NCBI RefSeq assembly: GCF_027492855.1
Contig: NZ_JAPUDY010000050.1
Location: 1 to 64,000, forward strand
Source: Acidovorax sp.
Lineage (GTDB): Bacteria; Pseudomonadota; Gammaproteobacteria; Burkholderiales; Burkholderiaceae_C
Direction: 5' to 3'
Length of the DNA stretch: 64,000 nt
The notes beneath the pieces were generated by a model. It saw nothing but the letters and a program-made list of their open reading frames with translations, had not been told where the DNA came from and did not search any database. This document shows positions 52,080-60,183 of the stretch, in pieces (the first letter of the stretch is position 1; each line of letters begins with the position of its first letter). A program made the translations under genes and the position numbers.

Positions 52080-52692
52080 AGGCGAACAGCAGTCCGCCGA
52101 AGACTTGGGTGCGGTCTTTTCCCGACTGCAGCGCAGCCTGCGCAGTTATCTGCGCAGGCGCGTTTCCGATGCAGCGCAAGTGGAAGATCTGCTTCAAGAA
52201 GTCTTCGTCAAGGCATTGGCTTCAAAGCGCGCGGGGCGCCAGATCAACAACATGACTGGCTGGATATTCGCCGCTGCGCGAACCACGCTGGTTGATTACT
52301 TTCGCGCCACCGGCCATCCCACCCAAGAGATCGACGAAAACACCCCGGACATCAACGACTCCGAAGACCTGCAGCTTCATGCTGAAGTCGCAAGTTGCCT
52401 GAGGGTATTGCTCGCCGAGCTTCCTGCCATCTACCAGGACACGCTTGCAGCGACCGATTTCGAAGGCGAGACGATGCGCTCCGTCGCGGCAAGGCAGGCG
52501 GTATCGGTGTCTGCGATCAAAAGCAGGGCCGCACGAGGCCGCGCCCTGCTCAAGGAGAAACTGATCGCATGCTGCCACGTAGAAATGACCCATGGTTTGG
52601 TCAGTGACTACCGCCGCAATTCACCGTCGCACTGCTCAGGAACGTGCGCACAACCCCCATCATTCCCGCGCACCGGCGTCTCGGATCGCTGA
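52045..52692 (+). CDS. sigZ: ECF-type sigma factor, SigZ-like, with Cys-containing tail
   Basis: A sigma-70 family protein of about 206-215 residues resembling SigZ. Region 2 includes VEDLLQEVFVKALASKRAGRQINNMTGWIFAAARTTLVDYFR, and region 4 the segment AIYQDTLAATDFEGETMRSVAARQAVSVSAIKSRAARGRALLKEKL. The tail has ACCHVEM and CSGTC, as in some SigZ proteins that end in Cys residues. The start could be ATG 52045 or GTG 52072; both overlap the end of arsI. The Cys content suggests metal or redox control without a separate anti-sigma protein. No anti-sigma gene follows; the next gene encodes a membrane protein. Confidence 0.8.
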   Translation: MRHKARLRAVAEGEQQSAEDLGAVFSRLQRSLRSYLRRRVSDAAQVEDLLQEVFVKALASKRAGRQINNMTGWIFAAARTTLVDYFRATGHPTQEIDENTPDINDSEDLQLHAEVASCLRVLLAELPAIYQDTLAATDFEGETMRSVAARQAVSVSAIKSRAARGRALLKEKLIACCHVEMTHGLVSDYRRNSPSHCSGTCAQPPSFPRTGVSDR

Positions 52693-52773
52693 TTTTCAGA
52701 CAGAAACCCAAGACAAAGCCACACGGGATACCATGTCTTTGTTCGCCATAAGAACGAATCCGAAGAGGCCCAC

Positions 52774-53205
52774 ATGACCGCTATCTTGTTTGTCCACCTC
52801 ATCACCATCGGCATGTGGGCTGGCTGTGTCGCCACCGAAGCCGTGCTTGAGATTGCGTTGGAAAAACGACCGCCCCTTGAAAGCAGCCTTGCGGCTATCC
52901 ACGCTTATATAGACCGTTTCGTAGAAATCCCGGCAATCATCGTGACGCTGATCACGGGCGGCTTGTTGTTGAGCCACGCGACCTGGGACCCTTTGCTTTA
53001 CCTCAAGGTCAGCTTGGGCCTGACTGCGGTCGTGGTGAACTCTGTGGCTGCCTACACGGTTCACCGCCGCCTTCAATGCCTCAACGCCGGGGACATGGTT
53101 GGCTATACAAAGTTCGATCGCTTGCATGCACGCATTGGCGTCGGCTGCATCTTGAGCATCACGGGAGCCATCCTCGTTGGAGGCTACCGCATCACGGGGG
53201 GCTGA
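52774..53205 (+). CDS. Small membrane protein of unknown function
   Basis: A 143-residue protein with about four hydrophobic helices (ILFVHLITIGMWAGCVATEAVL, IPAIIVTLITGGLLLSHA, YLKVSLGLTAVVVNSVAAYTV, ARIGVGCILSITGAILVGGY). The layout recalls small CopD/DUF2269-like membrane proteins but I cannot assign a family. It is 81 bp after the SigZ-like gene on the same strand, so it may be part of that regulon. Confidence 0.7.
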   Translation: MTAILFVHLITIGMWAGCVATEAVLEIALEKRPPLESSLAAIHAYIDRFVEIPAIIVTLITGGLLLSHATWDPLLYLKVSLGLTAVVVNSVAAYTVHRRLQCLNAGDMVGYTKFDRLHARIGVGCILSITGAILVGGYRITGG

Positions 53206-53296
53206 CCCGCACCGTGTTTTGCGAAGACATCACGCGCTGGAAGAACGGGGCTTGCTTTGCAAAACCTCGCGGCCTATTCAGCACACAAGCCCCTCT

Positions 53297-54217
53297 TCAT
53301 CCCCTCGAAGCCGCCACCACAAAATCAAGAAACGTCTTGACCCGCAGTGAAGTGCGGTGCTGCTGCGCATAGACCGCGTAGATATCGGCATCCGGGCTGT
53401 TGTACTGCGCCAATAGCTGCACCAGGCGGCCGGACTGCAGGTACTTTTGCACATCCCACTCGGCGCGCAGCAGGATGCCGTGGCCGTCCAGCGCCCAGTT
53501 CACGGCGATGCCGCCATCGTTGGTGGTGAGGTTGCCGCGAATCTTCACGCTCTCGGTGGATTCCGTCTTGCCTCGGCCCTTGCCCCTGGTGCTGGCAAAA
53601 CGCCACAGCCCGTAAGCCTCGTCCCCCTGGCGGATGCCGATGCAGTTGTGCCGGGCCAAGTCTGCGGGCGTCTGGGGCTCGCCGTGTTTCTTCAGATAGG
53701 CGGGGGATGCCACCACGATGCGGCGGTTGGCGGCGATCAGGCGGGCGATCGATCGGCTGTCTGGCGGGTTGCCGAACCGAAAGCAGATGTCGTAGGCGTC
53801 ATCGCCACTGGGCGGTGGGTTGACGGAGAGCTGGAGCTGAATGTCCACCTGCGGGTATTGGCGCACAAATTCAGAGACCAGCGGGGCAATGTGACTGCGG
53901 CCAAAGCCCAGGGTGGCGTTCACGCGCAGCAGCCCTTGTGGCGACGTATTGGCGCCCAGCAGTTGGTCCTCCATCTCGCCAATGCTGCCCAGAATTTTGC
54001 GCGCATGGCCCAGGTACACCTCGCCCTCGGGGGTCAGGCCCATGCTGCGGGTGGTGCGGTTGAACAGCGGCACACCCAGGCGCGCCTCCATCTGCGACAG
54101 GTGTTTGCTGACGGCGGCGGGCGTGATGCCCAGCTCGCGAGCGGTTTTGCTCACCGAGCAAGCGGTGGCCAGGGCGAGAAAAAAATCCAGATCGGCAGGG
54201 CTGATGAGTCGGGCCAT
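53297..54217 (-). CDS. LysR-family transcriptional regulator
   Basis: A 306-residue LysR protein with helix-turn-helix ISPADLDFFLALATACSVSKTARELGITPAAVSKHLSQMEARLG. The binding domain follows the DmlR-like pattern (GLLRVNATLGFGRSHIAPLVSEFVRQYPQVDIQLQLS). It lies downstream of a DUF1566-like gene on the same strand. Because the tartrate dehydrogenase on the plus strand is about 0.9 kb away, control of tartrate genes is possible but not adjacent. Confidence 0.9.
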   Translation of the reverse strand: MARLISPADLDFFLALATACSVSKTARELGITPAAVSKHLSQMEARLGVPLFNRTTRSMGLTPEGEVYLGHARKILGSIGEMEDQLLGANTSPQGLLRVNATLGFGRSHIAPLVSEFVRQYPQVDIQLQLSVNPPPSGDDAYDICFRFGNPPDSRSIARLIAANRRIVVASPAYLKKHGEPQTPADLARHNCIGIRQGDEAYGLWRFASTRGKGRGKTESTESVKIRGNLTTNDGGIAVNWALDGHGILLRAEWDVQKYLQSGRLVQLLAQYNSPDADIYAVYAQQHRTSLRVKTFLDFVVAASRG

Positions 54218-54281
54218 AGCCGATTATTGTCAATTTCAAGTTAATAGAAAACAAGTCGCGCAACCGGCGACCAACAAGCGC

Positions 54282-54893
54282 CTACCGGGCCATGCTGCCA
54301 TCCGTCGCCTGTGGCCGCACCAGCCGCACAGGCAGCTTGCTGGCCCGCGCGGCGTCGCCTCGCGCCTCGCCGGTGGAAAGATTTACGGCCCAGCCGTTGA
54401 TCAGGGCGGCCTGGCGGGCACCATCGCGCCTGCTGTTTTGCGCGATGTTGCCGTAGTTGTATTGGTTGACGCTGGGCGCGCTCACGTTGGCCGTGGCAGA
54501 CCAGTGCCACTGGCCGGGGGCCGCCGGAAAGAGCCGGGGATCAAGCCCCGGCGGCGAGAGGGATTTGTCCACCAGCCGCTGCAGTTCGGCAGCGCGCGGA
54601 AGCCGCCAGCCGATGCCCTCGGCCTGCCAGCGGCTGGTGGCCAGCGCGGTGGCCTCGGCGCGGTCCAGTAGCAGGGGCTCGCCGGTGCAGGTTTTTCCCG
54701 TCCAGCGCATGCCCTCCACGCAGCGCGGCCAGGCCAGCTTGGCGCGCAGGTCCAGCACATAGGCGCCGTCGGCCGACAACGACCATTCGGCCGGTGCCGA
54801 TGGCTCCGCAGCCAGCGCGCACCCCCCCGGCACCGCCAGCGCAGTGGCCATGCACAACAAGAGGTCAAAGCGCGAGGATGGTTTCAGTGTCAT
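54282..54893 (-). CDS. Secreted DUF1566/Lcl-like protein
   Basis: A 203-residue protein starting at ATG 54893 with a signal peptide (LLLCMATALAVPGGCALA). The mature part has a DUF1566-like sequence: CVEGMRWTGKTCTGEPLLLDRAEATALA, GIGWRLPRAAELQRLVDK, WHWSATANVSAPSVNQYNYG and LPVRLVR at the end. Such proteins occur with surface or fimbrial systems, but none is present here. Two cysteines, in RCVEG and TCTG, may form a disulfide. Confidence 0.75.
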   Translation of the reverse strand: MTLKPSSRFDLLLCMATALAVPGGCALAAEPSAPAEWSLSADGAYVLDLRAKLAWPRCVEGMRWTGKTCTGEPLLLDRAEATALATSRWQAEGIGWRLPRAAELQRLVDKSLSPPGLDPRLFPAAPGQWHWSATANVSAPSVNQYNYGNIAQNSRRDGARQAALINGWAVNLSTGEARGDAARASKLPVRLVRPQATDGSMAR

Positions 54894-55016
54894 GGGCAAG
54901 GCAAATAGCGCGATGGGCAGATGGTGGCAAGCACCGCACCATAACCATAACCGGGCGCTGCACAAGCACCCCAACCCAGATCAAGAAATCACAAATACCA
55001 CTTTTGAGCGGCACTG

Positions 55017-55031
55017 TTAACCGATAGTTAA
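55017..55031. promoter_or_regulatory. Palindrome TTAAC-N5-GTTAA upstream of tartrate dehydrogenase
   Basis: The symmetric TTAACCGATAGTTAA at 55017-55031 has the size and T-N11-A form of LysR sites. It lies 93 bases before the ttuC start in the divergent gap between a secreted protein and ttuC. Regulator unknown. Confidence 0.35.
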
Positions 55032-55124
55032 TAACAAATTCACTCCCACGCCGCGCCAAAGGGCCGCCCAGGGCTTAACTTTCGGTCATCCATCGCCCGA
55101 CTTTTCTACCAAGAGAGCATCCAC

Positions 55125-56213
55125 ATGACCACCTACCACATCGCCACCATTCCCGGAGACGGCATCGGCAAGGAAGTGATTCCCGCCGGCCAGAAAGTGC
55201 TGGAGGCGCTCCGCGCGCAAAACCCCGGCCTGCAGTTCCAGTTCGAGAATTTCGGCTGGGGCGGCGACTGGTACCGTGCCCACGGCGTGATGATGCCCGC
55301 CGACGGCCTCGATGCCCTGCGCGGCAAGGATGCCATCCTGTTCGGCTCAGCGGGCGACCCCGACATCCCCGACCACATCACGCTGTGGGGCCTGCGCCTG
55401 AAGATCTGCCAGGGGTTCGACCAGTACGCCAACGTGCGGCCCACGCGCATCCTGCCAGGCATTGACGCCCCCCTGAAACGCTGCACAGCCAAGGACCTGG
55501 ACTGGGTCATCGTGCGCGAGAACTCCGAAGGCGAATACTCGGGCGTGGGCGGCCGCGTGCACCAGGGCCACCCCATCGAGGCGGCCACCGACGTGTCCAT
55601 CATGACCCGCGTGGGGGTGGAGCGCATCCTGCGTTTTGCCTTCCGTCTGGCGCAATCGCGCCCCCGCAAACAACTCACCGTCATCACCAAAAGCAACGCC
55701 CAGCGCCATGCGATGGTGATGTGGGACGAGATCGCCGCGCAGGTCAGCCAGGAGTTCCCCGACGTGCAGTGGGACAAGGAACTGGTGGACGCCGCCACGG
55801 CGCGCATGGTCAACCGCCCCGCCACGCTCGACACCATCGTCGCCACCAACCTGCATGCCGACATCTTGAGCGACCTGGCCGCCGCGCTGGCGGGCAGCCT
55901 GGGCATTGCGCCCACCGGCAACATCGACCCCGAGCGCCGCTACCCCAGCATGTTCGAGCCCATCCACGGCTCGGCCTTCGACATCATGGGCAAGGGTCTG
56001 GCCAACCCCGTCGGCACCTTCTGGTCGGTGGTGATGCTGCTGGAGCACCTGGGCGAGGCGGCTGCGGCACAGCAGGTGATGCACGCCATCGAACAGGTCA
56101 CGGCCAACCCTGCCCTGCACACCCGCGACCTGGGCGGCACCGCCACCACGGCCCAGGTGACCGATGCGGTGTGCGCACTGCTCAGCAGCGCCCCCGCGCT
56201 CAAAGCGGCCTGA
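55125..56213 (+). CDS. ttuC: Tartrate dehydrogenase/decarboxylase
   Basis: A 362-residue member of the isocitrate/isopropylmalate dehydrogenase family, matching tartrate dehydrogenase. The opening YHIATIPGDGIGKEVIPAG, GSAGDPDIPDHITLWGLRLKICQ, VIVRENSEGEYSGVGG and NLHADILSDLAAALAGSLGIAPTGNI give the fold and NAD-binding regions; substrate specificity near LWGLRLKICQGFDQYANVRP is of the tartrate/malate type. It oxidises tartrate, or decarboxylates malate, with NAD. The following Bug protein supports uptake and use of a C4 dicarboxylate. Confidence 0.88.
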   Translation: MTTYHIATIPGDGIGKEVIPAGQKVLEALRAQNPGLQFQFENFGWGGDWYRAHGVMMPADGLDALRGKDAILFGSAGDPDIPDHITLWGLRLKICQGFDQYANVRPTRILPGIDAPLKRCTAKDLDWVIVRENSEGEYSGVGGRVHQGHPIEAATDVSIMTRVGVERILRFAFRLAQSRPRKQLTVITKSNAQRHAMVMWDEIAAQVSQEFPDVQWDKELVDAATARMVNRPATLDTIVATNLHADILSDLAAALAGSLGIAPTGNIDPERRYPSMFEPIHGSAFDIMGKGLANPVGTFWSVVMLLEHLGEAAAAQQVMHAIEQVTANPALHTRDLGGTATTAQVTDAVCALLSSAPALKAA

Positions 56214-56254
56214 ACCCGGCCGACTCATACCAGTTTGCGTTCAATAGGCAAGAA

Positions 56255-56314
56255 CCGTTCGGACTGAGCCTGTCGAAGTCTCGCGCGGCGCTGCGACAGG
56301 CTCAGAGTGAACGG
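56255..56314. repeat. GTTCGGGCTGAGCC-family inverted repeat, copy 3
   Basis: CCGTTCGGACTGAGCCTGTCGA and GCGACAGGCTCAGAGTGAACGG form imperfect arms. Outside these, GCGTTCAA (near 56237) and TTGAACGC (near 56326) make an outer inverted pair, so the structure is nested. It sits between ttuC and the Bug gene, probably a stop or stabilising hairpin. Confidence 0.75.
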
Positions 56315-56391
56315 ATCTGTATTTTTGAACGCATATCAGTATCACAACAAATACCCCAGCGAACAGAACACAACCCTATCGGAGACACACC

Positions 56392-57402
56392 ATGAACCGC
56401 CCTACCCCCTTCCCCTCCACCCTTCCCCGCCGCCCGCTGATGGCCCTCGCGCTTGCAGCAGCCGCCGCCTGCCTGCTGCCCGGCACGGCCACCCACGCGC
56501 AGCAGGCCTGGCCCGCCAAGCCGGTCACCATCGTCGTGCCCTTTGCAGCGGGCGGCACCACCGACGTGCTGGCGCGTTCGCTGGGCGAGAAGCTGAGCAC
56601 GGCCTTGGGCCAGCCAGTGATCGTGGAGAACCGGGGCGGCGCAGGCGCCACCATTGGCGCCGACTACGTGGCCAAGGCCCCGGCCGACGGCTACACGCTG
56701 CTGATGGGCGCGGTACACCACACCATTGCCACCAGCGTGTACAAAAAACTTGGCTACGACTTTCAAAAGAGCTTCGCCCCCATCACCACCGTCGCCCTGG
56801 TACCCAATGTGCTCACGGTGAGCGCAGCCAACCCGGCCAAGAACGTGAAAGAGCTGGTGGCCCTGGTGAAGGCCGCGCCCGACAAATACTCCTACGGCTC
56901 CAACGGCGCGGGCACGGCGCAGCACCTGATCGGCACGCAGTTCTCCACCGCCATCGGCGCGCCCGTGCTGCATGTGCCCTACAAAGGCAGCGGCCCGCTC
57001 ACTACCGACCTGTTGGGTGGACAGGTGTCGATGTCGTTCGACACCATCACCCCCGTGCTACCCCACATCAAGGCTGGCAAGCTGCGCGCGCTGGCGGTGA
57101 CCACGGCCAAGCGCTCCTCGTCGCTGCCAGACGTGCCCACCCTGCAAGAGAGCGGCTTTGCGGGCTTTGACATCGGCACCTGGTTTGGCGTGCTCGCACC
57201 CGCCCGCACGCCGCCTGAGGTGGTGGAACGGCTGAATGCCGAGATGGTCAAGGTGATCCAGTCGCCCGACTTCAAGAAGCGCATGCACGACATCGGCGCC
57301 GAGCCCATCGGCAACACCCCAGCGCAGATGGCCGAGCAGATTGCCAGCGACACCGCGCGCTTTGCCAAGCTGGTAGTGGACAACAAGATTTCCACCGACT
57401 GA
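56392..57402 (+). CDS. Bug/TctC-family solute-binding protein near tartrate dehydrogenase
   Basis: A 336-residue Bug-family binding protein with a signal peptide ending THAQQAWPAKPVTIV. The family signature PVTIVVPFAAGGTTDVLARSLGEKL is present. It lies about 180 bp after ttuC on the same strand, and although a hairpin repeat lies between, the pair suggests binding of tartrate or a related hydroxyacid. ATG 56392 follows CGGAGA. No TctAB genes are nearby. Confidence 0.88.
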   Translation: MNRPTPFPSTLPRRPLMALALAAAAACLLPGTATHAQQAWPAKPVTIVVPFAAGGTTDVLARSLGEKLSTALGQPVIVENRGGAGATIGADYVAKAPADGYTLLMGAVHHTIATSVYKKLGYDFQKSFAPITTVALVPNVLTVSAANPAKNVKELVALVKAAPDKYSYGSNGAGTAQHLIGTQFSTAIGAPVLHVPYKGSGPLTTDLLGGQVSMSFDTITPVLPHIKAGKLRALAVTTAKRSSSLPDVPTLQESGFAGFDIGTWFGVLAPARTPPEVVERLNAEMVKVIQSPDFKKRMHDIGAEPIGNTPAQMAEQIASDTARFAKLVVDNKISTD

Positions 57403-57442
57403 ACAGACCGTCCAGCAGTTGGCGAGTTGGTATAACCCGGTG

Positions 57443-58225
57443 ATGACCGACCCCGCCTTCGCCCCTGTATCTGCATCCACCCCCATCGCGCTCATCCGCG
57501 CCCTGGAAGAGCGCGCCTTCAACGCCTGGCCCGCGCACCAGACGGTGTTCCACCGGGGCTGGGTGTTCCGAATGTCGGGCGGCTACACCAAGCGCGCCAA
57601 CTCAGTCAACGCGCTGGTGCCCGGCGCGCCGTTCGACGGCGTGCGCGAGGCGGCGGCAGCCTTGTATGCTCGGCACGGGCTGCCCGCAGTGTTCCGCATC
57701 TCGCCACTGGCCCCTGCCGAGGCAGACCAGGAACTGGCCGATGCGGGCTACCAGCATTTCGACCCATCATTGGTCCTGCACCGCCCGCTGGACCTGGGCA
57801 GCGTGGGCAAGCGCGACGGCGACACTGTCGTCAGCACCACCCCATCAACCGCTTGGCTGGACGGTTTTGCAGCGGCCAACGGTGTGCCTCAACACCACCG
57901 CGCCCTGCACCACCGCATGCTCAACAACATCGCCCACCCCGCCGCCTTTGCACTGCTGCAAGGCCCGCAAGGCCAGCCCGTGGGCTTTGGGCTGGCCGTG
58001 CTGGAGCGCGGCGCCGTGGGTCTGTACGACCTGGCCGTGGCGCCCGAGCACCGTGGCAGCGGACGCGGGCGGGCACTGGTGCAGGCCCTGCTGCACTGGG
58101 CCGCCGAGGCCGGGGCGACCAGCGCGTACCTGCAGGTACGCGCGCAGAACGCACCCGCGCTGGGGCTGTATGAGGCGATGGGGTTCAAGACGGCCTATGG
58201 CTACCACTACCGGGTGCCGGGTTGA
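57443..58225 (+). CDS. GNAT-family N-acetyltransferase
   Basis: A 260-residue acetyltransferase whose C-terminal GNAT domain contains YDLAVAPEHRGSGRGRALVQALLHWAAEAGA, the acetyl-CoA pyrophosphate-binding segment, and NAPALGLYEAMGFKTAYGYHYR. The N-terminal half (to about 130) looks like a degenerate second GNAT half. Start is ATG 57443; an earlier in-frame TTG is less likely. Substrate is unknown. It follows the Bug gene by 40 bp but is not clearly related. Confidence 0.82.
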   Translation: MTDPAFAPVSASTPIALIRALEERAFNAWPAHQTVFHRGWVFRMSGGYTKRANSVNALVPGAPFDGVREAAAALYARHGLPAVFRISPLAPAEADQELADAGYQHFDPSLVLHRPLDLGSVGKRDGDTVVSTTPSTAWLDGFAAANGVPQHHRALHHRMLNNIAHPAAFALLQGPQGQPVGFGLAVLERGAVGLYDLAVAPEHRGSGRGRALVQALLHWAAEAGATSAYLQVRAQNAPALGLYEAMGFKTAYGYHYRVPG

Positions 58226-58236
58226 GAGACTTCAGA

Positions 58237-58295
58237 TGAAATCGGCACCTAGCGCTTACTCAACAAGCGCCAACAGCTATTAATTTAATAGCAAA
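58237..58295 (-). repeat. Dispersed ~60-bp palindromic repeat, copy 8
   Basis: GCACCTAGCGCTTACTCAACAAGCGC followed by CAACAGCTATTAATTTAATAGCA, between the convergent GNAT and metI genes. Core arms AGCGCTT and AAGCGC are clear. Confidence 0.85.
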
Positions 58296-58302
58296 ACTCT
58301 CT

Positions 58303-58968
58303 TTATCGGTGGCTCAGCCTGCGCACCGCCCAGTCGCCCAGGCTCTGCACCGCCTGCACGAAGAAGATCAGCACCAACACCACGGCCAGCATGATCTCGG
58401 GCAAAAAGCGCTGGTAGCCGTAGCGGATGCCCAGGTCGCCCAGGCCGCCGCCGCCAATGGCTCCGGCCATGGCCGAGTAGCCGGTGAGACTCACGAAGGT
58501 GATGGTCAGGCCTGCCACGATGCCAGGCAGCGCCTCGGGCAGCAGCACTTTCCACACGATCTGGCCGGTGGTGGCGCCCATGGCCTGGGCAGCTTCCACC
58601 AGGCCGTGGTCCACCTCGCGCAGGGCGGCTTCAACCAGGCGGGCCACGAAGGGCGCAGCGGCGATGGTGAGCGGCACCACCGCAGCGGCCGTGCCGATGG
58701 ACGAGCCGGTGATGAAGCGCGTGAACGGGATGATGGCCACCAGCAAAATGATGAAGGGCGTGGAGCGCACGGCATTGACCAGCCAGCCCACCAGCTTGTT
58801 CAGCGGGCCGTTTTCAAGCACGCCGCCCTGGTCGGTGAGGCGCAGGAACACGCCCAGCGGCACGCCCAGCAGACCACCCACCAGGCCGGAGATACCGACC
58901 ATGACGAGCGTCTCCCACAGCGACGAGGCAAACAGATCCAGCATGGCTGGGGTGAAGTTGTTGAACAT
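58303..58968 (-). CDS. metI: D-methionine ABC transporter permease MetI
   Basis: A 221-residue permease with five to six membrane segments and the loop AQAMGATTGQIVWKVLLPEALPGIVAG. It imports methionine with MetN. It is 14 bp after metN on the minus strand. The metQ binding protein is not in this operon. Confidence 0.93.
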   Translation of the reverse strand: MFNNFTPAMLDLFASSLWETLVMVGISGLVGGLLGVPLGVFLRLTDQGGVLENGPLNKLVGWLVNAVRSTPFIILLVAIIPFTRFITGSSIGTAAAVVPLTIAAAPFVARLVEAALREVDHGLVEAAQAMGATTGQIVWKVLLPEALPGIVAGLTITFVSLTGYSAMAGAIGGGGLGDLGIRYGYQRFLPEIMLAVVLVLIFFVQAVQSLGDWAVRRLSHR

Positions 58969-58982
58969 GATTTTTCTCCCTC

Positions 58983-60029
58983 TCAGCCCTGTACGGCGAC
59001 TTCTTCGACTTCGACACCACCCGCGCGCAAATGCGCCACGGCGCCGCGCACGCTGTTGGCCTCGCCGCTGGCATACACGGCCAGCGAGCCAAAGGTCTCG
59101 TCCTGGATCTCATCCACCTGGCCGTGCAGGATGCTCATGTCCACACCAAACTCGCGGATCAACTGCGACAGGATGGGTTGGTAGGCGCTATCGCCCGCGT
59201 ACGACAGGCGCAGCAGTTGGCCCGTGCGGCCCGCGCCCAGCTGGCCCGCAAGCTTGCGCACATGGCCCAGCACGCTGGCAGGCAGCTCCTGCGGCAATAT
59301 TTCGTCGATCAAACTTTTGGTGATGGCCTGCTGCGGACGCGTGAACACATCCAGCACACGGCCCTGTTCCACAATGCGGCCCGCTTCGATCACGGCCACG
59401 CGGTCGGCCACCTGCTTGATGACCTGCATCTGGTGGGTGATGAGCACCACCGTGAGGCCCAGCTCGCGGTTCACCTGGCGCAGCAGGTCGAGGATGGAGC
59501 GCGTGGTCTCCGGGTCCAGCGCAGACGTGGCCTCGTCGCTCAGCAACACCTTGGGGCGGCTGGCCAGCGCGCGTGCAATGCCCACGCGCTGCTTTTGCCC
59601 ACCGCTGATTTGCGCGGGGTAGCGGTCGGCCAGATGGGCCAGGCCCACCAGTTCGAGCAAGGGGTTCACGCGCTCGCGAATGGCGGCTTTGCCCATGCCC
59701 GCCAGCTCCAGCGGCAGCGCAGCGTTGTCAAACACCGTGCGCGAGGACAACAGGTTGAAATGCTGGAACACCATGCCGATGTCACGGCGGGCCTCACGCA
59801 ACTGCGCTTCGCTGAGCTGCGTGAGGTCGCGCCCATCCACGATCACCTGGCCCTTTGAGGGCCGGTTGAGCAGGTTGATCACGCGCACCAGCGAGCTTTT
59901 GCCCGCGCCGCTTTTGCCGATAATGCCGAACACTTCGCCCGGCGTGATGTGCAGGTCAATGCCGCGCAGGGCCTCGACCGGGCCTTGTGGGCCCTGGTAA
60001 ATCTGGGTGATACCCCGTAAGTCGATCAT
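58983..60029 (-). CDS. metN: D-methionine ABC transporter ATP-binding protein MetN
   Basis: A 348-residue ABC ATPase. Walker [11 protein letters not shown], signature [17 protein letters not shown], Walker [15 protein letters not shown], and VLITHQM are present. The C-terminal NIL domain (about 270-348) is the regulatory methionine-binding type. I took ATG 60029 ([13 protein letters not shown]); the frame continues upstream to 60080 but the family starts at this Met. The 154-bp gap to the MFS gene is AT-rich. Confidence 0.93.
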   Translation of the reverse strand: MIDLRGITQIYQGPQGPVEALRGIDLHITPGEVFGIIGKSGAGKSSLVRVINLLNRPSKGQVIVDGRDLTQLSEAQLREARRDIGMVFQHFNLLSSRTVFDNAALPLELAGMGKAAIRERVNPLLELVGLAHLADRYPAQISGGQKQRVGIARALASRPKVLLSDEATSALDPETTRSILDLLRQVNRELGLTVVLITHQMQVIKQVADRVAVIEAGRIVEQGRVLDVFTRPQQAITKSLIDEILPQELPASVLGHVRKLAGQLGAGRTGQLLRLSYAGDSAYQPILSQLIREFGVDMSILHGQVDEIQDETFGSLAVYASGEANSVRGAVAHLRAGGVEVEEVAVQG

Positions 60030-60183
60030 GAAAAACAAAGGGCCGCCCCGCACGAAAGTGCGCGTTCGGCCCATGGACACAAAGATTAGGGAATGTACTA
60101 TTGCGTCATAAAAAATCCAACTATAGAAAAATTGAGTAATAAGACATCAAAGTTATTTGGATAGGCGCGCTCTGCAAGGCGTG

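Noticed and set aside
60030-60183. Copy of the sulfur-gene AT-rich element before metN
   Set aside because: Only about half of the positions match, no better than other AT-rich stretches.
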